Notes: generated from the sequence alone by a model not told the origin. A DNA stretch of 64,000 nucleotides from Melieria omissa (GCA_963971225.1 OZ020270.1:21649689-21713688); one strand, 5' to 3'. Counted from the first letter of the stretch, positions 19,950-30,665 are shown. Translations and numbers: made by a program.

Positions 19950-21528
19950 CTTTATTAGTTTCCTATTATTATTTTCTTATTATTCTACGAAAATATTTCC
20001 TAATCTTCTTCTTTGATATCTTTATTTAAATTTTACTTCGAAATCTTACTTTTCTATGCTTATTCTCTAATACAGTTCTCTAAAACAAATTTATTATTAT
20101 TATTATTTAATTTTTATTTTGCATTCTTCTCCTTTCTTTACTCAAATTCCTTGAATTACACTTTCCTATACTTATTCTTTTAAAACTTATTTTTTCCTTT
20201 GGTGGAGCGGCTCGCATTTTACTGCGTCCCGTTTGCTGAAGCTACTAGGGGGCCTCTTTCTCCACACCTTTCTTTTAAACTTTTTTCTCCTCTGGAGGGT
20301 CTGGAATTCAGAGTCGCAGAGTTAAAAATTTGTTATAAGCCGGAGGGTCCCCCTTTCGGTGGTGAATCGCGGCTTCAGATTTTCTATTTAAGGGCTGTAC
20401 GAGCCTTCGGTTATATTTTTTTAATTGTTTTATCTGTTATTTTATAATTTCTACGCCGGAGGGTCCCGTGGGAATCGCGGAGTGAAGGATGTTTATAGGC
20501 TGGAGGGACTCGTAAGTATCGCAGTCTTGTTTTTTTGTGTTAGATTTTTTATTTTATTTATTTAAAATATTTCTTTTGGAGTATTCTTTCTTATATTACA
20601 ATTACTTTAATTCTAACAAATATTTCTTAACCTACAGTATTAATTAATTTAACATTAATTTTAAAATTTAAAAATTCCGCAGACTCACACCCACACTGCT
20701 ATCGCCATGCTGAAGTTTGTTGTGGTTTCACCTCTTAGTTGTTTGCTGTAGTTTGTGGGTTTTTTCGTACTGGGTTTTTAACTACTGATTTCCAAGTTGT
20801 TAATCTTGCAACCTGATTATTTCACAATAATAACTGTTTGACTAATGATTTCACCAAAACATGTAACTGTCACTGTCACTTTAATTTCATTAGTTTTTAC
20901 TAATTATTTTTCAAACTTTTAACTTATAATTTTCCTTCGTATTGCTTACTTGTTCATGTTATTTTTAGCTGCCAATTTTGCTAATAATTGTTAATTAGCT
21001 CAGATTTATCAACAGTCCAGATCTTTGTTAACAGTTCTTGAATTAAACTTTTAGTTTGTTTATTAGCACAATTTCACCAAAGGTCCAGATTTTTCGTAGT
21101 GGTTTTTAGTCTGATTTTTAAACACTTAATTTTCTTTAAAACAATTTACTTTGTGAAAGTCAATTTTTGTCAGCTGAAGCTTCTAAAAGTGTTGAATTCC
21201 AAACTGCGAATTGTTTTTTGTTAAGCTTATTATCCTTTCAGAAGTTGACTTCAGTTATTTTCACTTTAGGCGCAAGTTTTTAATTTTAAGCTCGATTTAG
21301 TTTTTTTGTGTTTGTGGGTTTTTTTGTTTTAAATTATTAATTCAAACTATTCTTGGATTTTTGATTAAATTTATATCGTTTTGCTGATTTTTCGAAGCAC
21401 GTAGCGCACAGGATATGTGTAAGGATATGCGCTGTTTTTGTTGGATATGTTTTTTTGTTTTACACTTAGCGCGGGTTCGCGCACTCAGGCCACTTCCGAT
21501 GTCCTTTTATCAGGACTTGATTTTCGTG
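19950..21528 (-). promoter_or_regulatory. Errantivirus 5' untranslated leader with short repeats
   Basis: About 1.6 kb of AT-rich sequence between primer site and gag. At 20290-20525 four loose repeats of CYGGAGGGTCC..AATCGCRG type recur (about 20294, 20339, 20455, 20500). Gypsy-group leaders can carry insulator-protein binding arrays; I see no clear Su(Hw) consensus here, so a role is only a guess. Confidence 0.5.
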
Positions 21529-21546
21529 GCCCCACGTTGGGCGCCA
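21529..21546 (-). promoter_or_regulatory. Primer-binding site, tRNA-Lys type
   Basis: Minus strand TGGCGCCCAACGTGGGGC, complementary to the 3' end of tRNA-Lys(1,2); its first base overlaps the LTR end. Confidence 0.9.
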
Positions 21547-22133
21547 ATTAATACGACCGTTTTTTGCGGGATTTTTATTAGGTGCTATGCACCAACTTTA
21601 TTATTTAAGTTTAGGTGCTATGCACCAATTTTATTAATTCGATTTAGGTGCTATGCACCAATTTTATTAATTCGATTTAGGTGCTATGCACCAATTTTAA
21701 ATTTAGGTGCTATGCACCAATTTATTTTTAAGTGCTGTGCACTGTTTGGTCTCTGGCTTAGAACTAACTCTTACAAGCTAACCGAAGTCGCTCCGTCCAG
21801 CAGCGCGCCGCAGCCGTTGGTGGCGAAGAGATGTGCAGCAGCCATGTAACTGGATACACCTGCTATGTCACGTAGCGGATTGTTGCAACGCAGCAGTAGT
21901 GCAGCTGGGTAAATAGCCAGTGATCTAGCGGTGGATCACATTGCAGCGTGGGTGGATGCTCAGCATTCCAGTTGCAGAGGATTGCTGCTGATGTTAGCGA
22001 TTTTTGTGCAGTTGTGGACTGCGCTGGTCTAGCTGCCGCTGTTGGTGATTTCGCGCAGCTGTTGACCGGTGTCTGGTATCTGGCTGCTGACGTTGGCTAC
22101 TTTGCACAGTTCTTGACTGTGCTGGTGTTAACT
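21546..22133 (-). repeat. Errantivirus 5' LTR
   Basis: Appears identical to 13535-14122, including the AGGTGCTATGCACCAA hairpin units at 21579-21746. Followed by TATA (22134-22137). Confidence 0.92.
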
Positions 22134-22137
22134 TATA

Positions 22138-22842
22138 TGTACCGAAAAATGTACACGAAAAGCTGACAGCGGGCGGGGTACCAGTGTATAATATTTTAAC
22201 TGGATTTTAGAGAATGGGAATATATATATATTTTTTTTAAATATATGTTTTTGTGTTAGTGTATGTGATTGTAGAGATATTTGTTAATTTTAATAATAAA
22301 AGTTTTTGTGCTTATCTTAAGGGGGCACAATGCCCGAGAATGGGGATTGCCTCTACGTCGTTCGTGTCCGCCGTTTGTGCTGCTTGCTGTTGTTGCTGCT
22401 TTCTTCGTCTGCTCTGTGATGTGGGTGTGTGTTTTTTGAGTGTGTTTGTTGTTGCTGCCCTTTTTGTCTGCTTTGTGTGGTGCTGTGTGTTGTGTTTGTT
22501 GAGTGTGTTTGTTGTTGTTAATTCTGCTGCCCTTCTTGTGGTTTGTGTTATGTCTGCTTTTCTTTTGTTGGTCACTGCACTGTTTAATGTTTTTCTATTT
22601 TTCCGTAGTGTGTTTTTGATTTTGATAGTGCCACTGCACTGCGCTGCGTACGTTTTGTTCGGTTCACTTTTTAATTGTTCCACTGTTTGCTGATTTGTAG
22701 TTTAGTTTTTTGGTCACTTTCACTTTTCACGGTTTGTAATTTTGTTGACTTTCGTCAATGTTTGTAATGTTTGATCGTTTTGTATTTGAAATTGTTTTTT
22801 GTTCACTAATGTTCAAAGTTTGTTTCACTTTGTTTTAGTTTT
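22138..22842 (-). other. BEL R-U5/leader, A-rich on the minus strand
   Basis: No convincing gene; the long minus-strand open frame (22312-22683) is compositionally biased. ACACTGGTACCCCGCC (minus, near 22170-22188) is a possible LTR end plus primer site (TGG start), but I could not match it to a tRNA. The errantivirus separates this from the rest of the leader at 13530. Confidence 0.4.
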
Positions 22843-23117
22843 ATATAACGCGGCGCGGGTTCGCGTTGGCTCGAAGGACCATGTTTACGTCGGCGGAGCG
22901 GTTGAAATTAATACACGGATTGGTTTTCGGGTTATGATGTTTATTCGCTGGATGTCGAATAAAGAGTGTTACAATGAAGTACAATAAACATTAAACGACA
23001 CAAACGGCCGAAGCCGGGGAGCAGAAAATAGGGGGAAATATGAGCACAAAAGGAGAAGGAAAGGAAGGGATTAGAGGTGGGATCGACAGATCACTTGAGA
23101 CAGCACTCATTTAGCCA
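22843..23117 (-). repeat. BEL/Pao 5' LTR, U3 and TATA part
   Basis: Minus strand begins TGGCTAAATGAG at 23117. A TATA box GTTATATAAAAC lies at about 22843-22856. 22968-23117 nearly equals 9298-9447. It abuts direct repeat A' at 23118; the flanking GTTGTTGTAGG would fit a 5-bp GTTGT BEL target within E. Confidence 0.7.
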
Positions 23118-23398
23118 GTTGTTGTAGGAAGAACAATCGCAAGATAAGCCTTAACAGTATTTTTTCGCCTCTCTCACCTCTGTCTCGTTTTCTCATTTTT
23201 ATGTGCTCTTCTCGCCTATAAACGCGCACACAGAGCGTGAATGATTAGACGCGAACTGACTGACTTTTGCATCCGCTGACAGTCACTTGGACAACGGGTT
23301 GTCAAATTGACTTACAAAAAACCAGTTGAAAGACCAATGAATTTTGGGAACTAGTTGTCTCAGGTCCGACAGGGGACCCTACAAGAACACTATCGGTC
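23118..23398 (+). repeat. E repeat copy 1, last segment; begins with direct repeat A'
   Basis: 23118-23279 appears identical to 7345-7506. 23280-23398 continues E to its inner end (CAGGTCCGACAGGG), matching the reverse complement of 29197-29287. It preserves the empty site (CTGACAGTCACTTGG) for the element that sits in copy 2. Confidence 0.85.
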
Positions 23399-24011
23399 AT
23401 ATGACCGGTCATTTGATACTCAGGCCTGATAGAAATATCGGTCATCCTCAGTCTGTCTTACTCCCACGCATGATGTTCCGCAACCTAAGAAATGTATAGC
23501 TATCTCGCTTGTTTCCAGCTAAAAATTAGAAAATGCGTGTTTGTACAAAAATTGAAATATGCGTGTCTGGTGAAATTTTTATGCACTGCTTTGGCTTTTT
23601 TTTTCTATTTATTCATCAAAATAACAATTACTAAAAAAAAAAATAAAATAATTACAAATATAATATTTAAATATACTTTCTTCTGCTTCTGTTGACGGCC
23701 TTCTGCGCGTTAAAAATATCTGCAAATAAAACAACAGTAAATAAATATAGGTATAACAATACAATAAAAAATAAAAAAATCTGTTGCCATGAATTCCCCA
23801 ATAATTGCAATCCGCGCAAGCAAAGGTTTTTCTTATTTACAGCAGCCTCAAATTCATCCTTCGCTTGCAAGCGTTGCAATGCTCGCTTTTTTTTCACTTT
23901 TCTTCACCCCAATTTTTAAAGTACTTACTTTGTTTCATTTGCTCGTCGTTCATTATCTTCTGCGTCTTCTGGTTCTGTAAAATACAAAGGGTTATTTAAA
24001 ATAATTAATTT
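23399..24011 (-). other. Possible spliced small gene, 3' exons
   Basis: Low-confidence gene model. Minus strand: an acceptor TTTTACAG near 23981, a short exon with ATG (MNDEQMKQ) ending at a strong donor GTAAGTA near 23933, then an open stretch KDEFEAAVNKKNLCLRG continuing into a hydrophobic run (about 23 residues, membrane-segment-like) and ending FNAQKAVNRSRRKYI with TAA at 23667. AATAAA follows near 23610. A candidate first exon with donor GTAAGC is at about 29014, on the other side of the mdg3-like element, which would lie in the intron. No family recognised. Confidence 0.3.
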
Positions 24012-24015
24012 ATAG

Positions 24016-24225
24016 TGTAGTGAGCGCTGGGATGGTTTCGATTTTCTTTATTTAATCTTGATTCGCGTGTGTCGTCGATGGCGTCACAAAAGTAAAGAGG
24101 AGGAACAAGGGACCAGCATGAACTTAGCTGCTTTTACAAGCCCGACTTGTAACAGGGTTGCATTCACCATGGCACCACCTCCAGGGTTGCATTCACCATA
24201 GCACCAACTCCACCAACACATTACA
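24016..24225 (-). repeat. mdg3-like 3' LTR
   Basis: TGTAATGTGTTGG..CTCACTACA on the minus strand. Contains two GGTTGCATTCACCAT units. Confidence 0.88.
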
Positions 24226-24472
24226 ACTCGGCCTAACCTGACATTCAATCGACCTCGATTGATTTGAATCTTCTTTTAGCTTATCATCTAAAAATTCATA
24301 ATCTGTACATTCATCGCTTAAATTATCATCATTCGTGTTGCCTTCTGAGTCCGTTTCAACTGATCTACCATTCCAACCATTTTCTCATTCTGGACGAATC
24401 AATTACATTGTTATATGGCATCTGAGTAACCTGACAATTTTCAACATCCGTAACAACATAACGATCATGACC

Positions 24473-25565
24473 TTATTGCTTACGAACTACATAAGGGCCT
24501 CTGTACTTCTGAATTAGCTTCTTATTTTTCCCTATCGTAGTGTCTACATTTTTAATCACAACCAAATCTCCTGGTTCAAATTGTTTCGCTGGCCTAAGGC
24601 TCCTCTCATAATATTTCTGATTGTACAACTGAGACTTCTGTATTGCAAGCTCTGCCTGCTCCCTTATTCCGGACAAATCAACTTCTTCTCTTGACTACAT
24701 ATCATGCAAATACTCTGTTAATTCATCAACTACTTTGCCGCGCTACTCAACGCCAAACAGCAACTTACTAGGCGTCTTCTTTGTAGCACAGTGTACAGTA
24801 TTATTCATTGCAAACTCGACATCCGTCAATTTCTGTTTCCAATCTACATGGTTTATGGGTTCAGTCGTTTTGGCCATTATTGTCTTCAACACCCGATTCA
24901 CCCTCTCAACCTGACCATTCGACTATGGTGAAGCCACCGCATTCAAAATATGTATAATGTTATTGTCCCCGCAAAAATCCCTAAACTCCGATGACGTAAA
25001 AGCCACGATCATCTACAATTCTTCTGGGACGACTGTATTCAACAAAATATCTCTTTAACGCACAAATTGATTCTTTCGCACTACTATTCGTAGCATACAT
25101 TTTGACAAACTTTGTGAAAGCATCAATCACCACAAACACATGCTTATGCTTTGAGTTCACACCCTCCAATGGCCCGAAATGGTCAATGTGCACTGTATCG
25201 AACGGCTCTGGCTTCTTTGGAATACTATACATATTACGTTCGTTACTTCTAGGCGATGTCGAATAATAAATGTACTTCAAACAATTTCTAATAAACACAT
25301 TCAATTTTTCACGCATACGGGGAAACCAATAATGCTTCTGAATCTGATTCGCACATTTGTCAATACCCAAATGACCATATTTCTCATGTATCAGTCGCAT
25401 AATGTTCTCTTCCATCTCACACGGCACATACAACTGTCGACCCTGACCACTGACACGAAAGACCAAACCATTCTCCAACTCATACCCTGGCACTTCCCCC
25501 TGCTCCAATTCCCTCCGCAGTTTACGAATCACGGGATCACGCGTCTGAGTAATCTGAATGTTCAA
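24473..25565 (-). pseudogene. mdg3-like integrase, decayed
   Basis: 25565-24981 holds the zinc module (H..H present; the Cys pair is damaged, NCLKYIYYS) and the first catalytic Asp (HIDHFGP, VVIDAFTKF); the second-Asp region reads VDDRG. The NGQVERVNR segment with the Glu lies near 24910-24940 in another frame, followed by in-frame TAGs at about 24740 and 24700; 24676-24473 is the C-terminal GPY/F-like end (EPGDLVVIKN, KYRGPYVV). Also cut from RT by a TAA near 25571. Non-functional. Confidence 0.82.
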
Positions 25566-25571
25566 ATCAAC

Positions 25572-27014
25572 CTAATTTTCCTCAATACTACACACAGCTG
25601 ACAACCGGCTCAATGCATCGACATGCTGCATCTGTTCGCCCTTACGGTGTCGAACCGAAAAATCAAACCCGGCGAGACCCAATGTCCATCTGGCAATTCT
25701 TGGATTAATTGTCTTCTTATCCAATGTCAAGACCAAAGAGTTGCTGTCAGTCACAATTACAAATTGAGTTCCATCCAACATAGTCCGGAATCTCTCCAAT
25801 GCATTCACAATTGCCAATGTTTCCAACTCGAAACTGTGATAACGCGACTCCGGATCCGTCGTTGCTTTCGAATAAAATGCCACTGGGTGAAACTTGGCGT
25901 CATCTTGCTTTTGTAATAGTATAGCACCATAACCACACGAACTTGCATCCGTATGCAAGTTCGTCTCCCGCCCTGGATCAAAGACACACAGCACAGGGGG
26001 CTCAGTCAATTTAGATTTCAAAGTCTCGAACGCATTTCTACATTCTTCTGTCCATTCAAACTTTACATCTTTCCGCGTCAAGTAACTCAATGGGTGCGCA
26101 ATCTGAGAAAAATTATACACAAAACGTCTAAAATATGAAAAAAGACCCACCCCCCTCTGCACCTCCTTTGTGTTGGTAGGTACTGTGTAATTCTTTATCG
26201 CTACCAAATGATCTTCATTCGGACGAATCCCCTGTTCACTCACACAGTAGCCTAAATACTTAAATTCGCTATATGCAAATTTGCACTTTCTCAGATTCAA
26301 GCATAATCCAGCCCCTGACAACAACTTCAGAACTTCTGCCAAAATCACATAATGTTCCTCAATAGTCTTTGTGGCAATGTTAATATCATCTAAATACACT
26401 ACAATCCTCTTCGTATCAATCAACGGCCGCAATACTAAATTAATAAACCGCTGGAACAAGGGTGGAGCATTAGTCAAACCGAATGGCATAAACCGATACT
26501 CGTATTGTCCGATCGGAGTCACAAACGCAGTTAACGGCATCGATTCTTCATGCATCGGCACCTGGTGAAATCCATTCTTCAAGTCTAACGTGCTGAAGAA
26601 ACTCTTCCCACTCAAATACTCAATACAATCCTCAACTAACGGCAATGGATAATGATCCCTGACAGTCAACTTATTCAACGCCCTATAGTCAACACACATT
26701 CCTAATTCACCATTCTTCTTCCGCACTAACACAATCAGAGACGCGTATGGAGACGCACTTGGCTGAATAATGCCCTGAGTCAACAAATCGTCAATTGCCT
26801 TCTGTACTTCTGTTTTTTCTCTATATGACAACCGGCGCGGACTACTGTACACCGGCGTATCGCTTTTCAGCTGAATTTTCATGCAATAGCCATTCAACTT
26901 TCCTTTCTTGTTCTCCATTTTCAAATAATTTTCAAAAATAATTGACTTCAAAGCGTCTGCATCTGCTATACACAAGTTTTTATCAACATCAATTAGATCA
27001 TCAATTTCGTCCAT
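25572..27014 (-). CDS. mdg3-like reverse transcriptase and RNase H
   Basis: Open 480-codon frame. RT motifs: PYASLIVLVRKKNGE, VDYRALNKLT, FSTLDLKNGFHQV, FMPFGLTNAP, VYLDDINIA (catalytic YLDD near residue 220). RNase H begins NLHTDASSCGYGA with the E and D motifs downstream (FELETLAIV, IVTDSNSL). The start overlaps the gag-protease end by 14 nt in a different frame, so expression would need frameshifting or reinitiation. It stops just before integrase, which in an intact relative would be fused. Confidence 0.85.
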   Translation of the reverse strand: MDEIDDLIDVDKNLCIADADALKSIIFENYLKMENKKGKLNGYCMKIQLKSDTPVYSSPRRLSYREKTEVQKAIDDLLTQGIIQPSASPYASLIVLVRKKNGELGMCVDYRALNKLTVRDHYPLPLVEDCIEYLSGKSFFSTLDLKNGFHQVPMHEESMPLTAFVTPIGQYEYRFMPFGLTNAPPLFQRFINLVLRPLIDTKRIVVYLDDINIATKTIEEHYVILAEVLKLLSGAGLCLNLRKCKFAYSEFKYLGYCVSEQGIRPNEDHLVAIKNYTVPTNTKEVQRGVGLFSYFRRFVYNFSQIAHPLSYLTRKDVKFEWTEECRNAFETLKSKLTEPPVLCVFDPGRETNLHTDASSCGYGAILLQKQDDAKFHPVAFYSKATTDPESRYHSFELETLAIVNALERFRTMLDGTQFVIVTDSNSLVLTLDKKTINPRIARWTLGLAGFDFSVRHRKGEQMQHVDALSRLSAVCSIEEN

Positions 27015-28719
27015 CTACTACTGGACTCTTTAATAAATTAAACAACTTAAGTGCACTGACATTCGACGGGATTCTATTCTTATTGGCGTTATTAATCTCC
27101 AACAGAGTACATTTATTATATCTCACTGTGTCCATTAGGCACAGGCTTATATTCATTGCCTTAAGTAAATCACGTCCAAATAGTAGGGGCACCACTGCCT
27201 CTTCATCCGGCAAAACAAACAAATTATGGTTAAATTTACGGTTATCAAACACAATTTTACAAGTCACAAGACCGTACGTACCCATCCCCCGATACTCTGT
27301 CACAGTCAATTCACCCGTCACTTCAAATGGCACCAGAGAACGCTCCACAAAACTAGTCGGACTGCCATTATCAAATAAAGCAAAACACGGAACCAATTCA
27401 GTGCACTTATTTTGTTTCAAAAAGGCAACACTTACAAGATTTCTGTGTTTCAGCTGCCGTTCCAAACGTCGGACCTCCTCTACTTCGGATAATGGCGTTC
27501 CTACATCCCACTCTTCGACCTCTGCTACTGGCTGCTGTTGTTTTGGTACGGCTGACATCTGGGTTTGCGTCTGGTTTAGCGTTGTGTTCTGCGTTCGATT
27601 ACGACGTGGGCACTGCTGGCGCATGTGGCCTACTTCATGGCATATGAAACACGAGTTCGGTGGGCGCCGCGGGGCCCCGCACGCACTTTGATAGTGCCCA
27701 TATGTGTTGGCGACTGGCACTGTTGTGTACGACCTCGGCTTGGGCGCGGCACCTGACATGACACTGGTTTTCGGCACAATTACTGGCGCAGCTGTCCGAC
27801 GCTTCTTTTCGTAACGTTCCATTAACTCCTTCAATTCACGCAGTGAAGTGGCACCGTACAGCATCGAAACCATATTCGTATCGTCGTTAAGCCCCTCAAT
27901 GATGATGTCGATTAGGTCCGTTTCTGACACATCGGCACGGCTGGCAATGTATTGCATTTCAACAGTATATTGTCGTGGTGTTTCGTCTGGTCTCAGAACA
28001 TGGGCGCGCAACTGTTGCAGTACATCTCGAACCGTGAATGTACGACGGTATTCGGTTATCAAAGCCATCCTTAGCTCACAGTAGCTGCGAACACGAGTTA
28101 TATCCGCGAACCGCTTCGCACGCCCAGCCATCAGATGTCGTGCGGCAACCAGCTGGTCTCGCTCACTGTACTGGAAAATCTCGAAAACGTTCGCCAAGTC
28201 GGCCAACCACTTGCTTACGTCCTGCAAATCCGAACCATCGAATTTGGCCATCATCGCGTCCAATACGCCCAGGTCGATTCTCCGACTCTCGAATTCGTTC
28301 AACTCACGCTGCAGCTGGACAAGCTCACGTTTCTTGCGCATGATCGCCAACTGCCGATCCAACTCAGCCTCTTCAGCCTCAGTACTGGTAACATTTACCA
28401 AGCTCTCTGCATCAACTGCATCGTCCTCAGCATCTGGCACGTTCACGGGTCGCACCCTCCGGCTGGCCCCTGGCATCTGTTGTTTAGTTGTCTGCATACT
28501 CTGACCGGCATCTGGCATCTGTTGGCCCGGCGGAGCATCAGGTTCACTATATGCCCTGGCTGCGCTCCCGCTACCTCCGACGCGACCCGCCATCGCTTGC
28601 TCGTACACCGTCCGCAATTGCACCATCGTGGCGTCCTCCTCATATTCGGCTCCAGCAGCCCGAAGCGCAGCGATAACTGCATTGCACGTTAACTTGTTTG
28701 CCATTGGTCCACAATACAA
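27001..28719 (-). CDS. mdg3-like gag-protease
   Basis: 572 codons; MANKLTCNAVIAALRAAG (Met at 28704) is a likely start. Capsid-like helices (DLQDVSKWLADLANVF; LIDIIIEGLNDDTN), one CCHC knuckle CFICHEVGHMRQQC, then a retropepsin-like segment with ALFDNGSPTSFV, where the usual Thr/Ser after the catalytic Asp is Asn. No internal stop. Protease activity is doubtful because of DNG. Confidence 0.85.
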   Translation of the reverse strand: MYCGPMANKLTCNAVIAALRAAGAEYEEDATMVQLRTVYEQAMAGRVGGSGSAARAYSEPDAPPGQQMPDAGQSMQTTKQQMPGASRRVRPVNVPDAEDDAVDAESLVNVTSTEAEEAELDRQLAIMRKKRELVQLQRELNEFESRRIDLGVLDAMMAKFDGSDLQDVSKWLADLANVFEIFQYSERDQLVAARHLMAGRAKRFADITRVRSYCELRMALITEYRRTFTVRDVLQQLRAHVLRPDETPRQYTVEMQYIASRADVSETDLIDIIIEGLNDDTNMVSMLYGATSLRELKELMERYEKKRRTAAPVIVPKTSVMSGAAPKPRSYTTVPVANTYGHYQSACGAPRRPPNSCFICHEVGHMRQQCPRRNRTQNTTLNQTQTQMSAVPKQQQPVAEVEEWDVGTPLSEVEEVRRLERQLKHRNLVSVAFLKQNKCTELVPCFALFDNGSPTSFVERSLVPFEVTGELTVTEYRGMGTYGLVTCKIVFDNRKFNHNLFVLPDEEAVVPLLFGRDLLKAMNISLCLMDTVRYNKCTLLEINNANKNRIPSNVSALKLFNLLKSPVVDGRN

Positions 28720-28775
28720 ACTTTACAATTTAAAAAAACATTCCACTTTTCTTGCTCGAACCCCACACTTGAAAT

Positions 28776-28985
28776 TGTAGTGAGCGCTGGGATGGTTTCG
28801 ATTTTCTTTATTTAATCTTTATTCGCGTGTGTCGTCGATGGCGTCACAAAAGTAAAGAGGAGGAACAAGGGACCAGCATGAACTTAGCTGCTTTTACAAG
28901 CCCTAGTTGTAACAGGGTTGCATTCACCATGGCACCACCTCCAGGGTTGCATTCACCATGGCACCACCTCCACCAATACATTACA
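28776..28985 (-). repeat. mdg3-like 5' LTR
   Basis: 210 bp, partner of 24016-24225 with about five or six differences. Confidence 0.88.
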
Positions 28986-29196
28986 ATAGGACAAATAAAA
29001 AATGTTTGCTTACCGCAACGTTTGCTCGCGCGATTGTTTGAATTTGAAAACACAAAATGTTGCTATGTTTCACTGACGTTTTGAACAGATTGCGTCATTG
29101 CCATTGTAGCGTTTTTGCTATCTACTTCTTACACGTGTACGTGGCAATTATGAACTTTCCAAAACATTTCAAACTAATTGTTTCGTTATAATTTTA

Positions 29197-29287
29197 CCCT
29201 GTCGGACCTGAGACAACTGGTTCCCAAAATTCATTGGTCTTTTAACTTTAAGTCAATTTGACAACCAGTTGTCCAAGTGACTGTCAG
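29197..29287 (+). repeat. E repeat copy 2, inner end
   Basis: CCCTGTCGGACCTGAGACAACTGG.. is the reverse complement of 23398 downwards. Interrupted at ACTGTCAG by the element at 29288-31715 and resumes at 31716. Confidence 0.85.
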
Positions 29288-29732
29288 CAGTGTTGCCGTT
29301 GTGCGACTAAAGTGTCAAATTGACCCTTTTTGGAGACCGATGCCACCTGACACAGACTTTTAAAAAATAGGCTTATTTTGACACTTTTCTTCAAAATCAT
29401 GCGACTTTTGCCCCCTTTTTTTATCAAAAAGTTTATATGTAAAGGAATTCTATGTAATGTGCCACCACATGGTGGCACTTTTTGCGTATAACTCGTTAGA
29501 AAATTAACTTATCGCCAATGTTAATATACCGTTGGAAAGATGGTTTAAAGAGCTATGATCCAAGGAAACACCTCATTTGAATTTTTTATAAATACTAATT
29601 TCCCAAAGTGTTAAAAATCTACAACCTAAAAGTTTTTAATGGAAAGTGCCATCCCCTAAAAACATCGCAAAAGACGTAGATATCTCAAGTAAAAATGCAT
29701 GATTTAGAAAATTTACGAAAGGTTATTGAATT

Positions 29733-30665
29733 CAGCGCCGTAACTAGGCATGTGCAGGCGGTGCGGCGCACCAGGGCCCCAGGCCCTGAGGGGCCCCCGA
29801 AGATTTCTTTTTTTTATTTTTAGAATTCGTTTTAAAGTATGAGCTAGAAAAGATCTTCGATAACGTTTTTATAACATTGTATAAAATTGGATCTACTTTT
29901 TTATTTTGGGGGAAAAATTCCTGATTACATATCACCATCTTTTCCTGCACAATTGTTATCAATGAAATCTACTTTCAATTCAAAAATTAAGCAAATGAAA
30001 ACGGTAAAACAGCTAGCCGATTTTCTCATGATTGAACACAGTTCGTTGATGTCAACTTTTTCGGATATTTATACTGCTTGTATAATGTACCTTACTATCC
30101 CAGTGACTGTAGCGTCTGCTGAACGATCATTCTCAAAATTAAAGCTCATTAAGAATTATTTGAGGAGTTCAATGGGGCAGGAAAGATTAAATGGGCTAGC
30201 TGTTCTGTCGATCGAGAATGAAAGAGCACGAAAAATTGATTTCACGAAAATTATTGATGGTTTCGCCGCCATGAAATCGAGAAAAAAGTCATTTTAGAGA
30301 AATAAGTAAACGCAAGAGACTGAGGAGACACCTAATGTGCAGGAACAGTATATTTTCATGAGTGATGTTTCTGTGATTTCGTTATTTGTAAGTTACAAAT
30401 AATTACGTGCAGTCTAGAATATTTGGCTGTAAAAATATCTACCTAATACAGAATATAGTGTAATAGTATGTGCACACATATGAGAAATAAAGAAATTGTT
30501 TAAACCAAAGTATAATGCTGTTTTCAATTTCTCACGACCTTTGAACCCTTTTTTTAATGGACTTCGAAAAGGCTTCGAAGCTTTTTTTTTTTTTTAGAAA
30601 TTCATTTTCAAGGGCCCCTTACGAAATCTTGCACAAGGGCCCCCGAGACCCTCGCTACGGCGCTG
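29733..30665 (+). mobile_element. hAT element, internally deleted, ATTGAATT duplication
   Basis: Inverted ends CAGCGCCGTA..TACGGCGCTG; exact 8-bp duplication ATTGAATT (29725-29732, 30666-30673). Subterminal regions carry GGGCCCC-rich blocks on both sides. Retains only the transposase C-terminus. Confidence 0.92.
29887..30297 (+). pseudogene. hAT transposase C-terminal dimerisation domain
   Basis: The open stretch ends in the hAT dimerisation motif: IPVTVASAERSFSKLKLIK, NYLRSSM, LAVLSIENE. The zinc-finger and RNase H-like catalytic parts upstream are missing, so this is the tail of a ~600-700 residue transposase. TAG at 30295. Confidence 0.85.

Larger units (their letters stand above)
13531..22137 (-). 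mobile_element. Errantivirus (gypsy/17.6/297 group) provirus with TATA duplication
   Basis: Complete LTR-gag-pol-env-LTR layout on the minus strand. The LTRs (13535-14122 and 21546-22133, 588 bp) show no difference on reading; TATA (13531-13534 and 22134-22137) is the 4-bp duplication usual for this group. The primer site is tRNA-Lys type and a G-run polypurine tract precedes the 3' LTR. Identical LTRs mean a recent insertion. It lies in the BEL leader. Gag and env each carry a disabling change, so the copy as shown is not competent. Confidence 0.93.
24012..28989 (-). mobile_element. mdg3/micropia-like Ty3/gypsy element with ATAG duplication
   Basis: LTRs of 210 bp at 24016-24225 and 28776-28985; ATAG on both outer sides (24012-24015, 28986-28989). 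The LTRs differ at about five or six positions, so it is older than the errantivirus. Internal order on the minus strand: gag-protease, RT-RNase H, integrase. The primer site next to the 5' LTR (TTTCAAGTGTGGGGTTCGAG) does not start with TGG and I could not assign its tRNA. Confidence 0.9.

Noticed and set aside
22253..22693. Plus-strand Cys/Val/Phe-rich ORF and its minus-strand partner
   Set aside because: Low-complexity T/G-rich sequence in the BEL leader; no domain, and a biased composition on both strands.
27848..28692. Plus-strand ORFs opposite the mdg3-like gag
   Set aside because: Antisense shadows of an open gag frame with a zinc knuckle on the minus strand.
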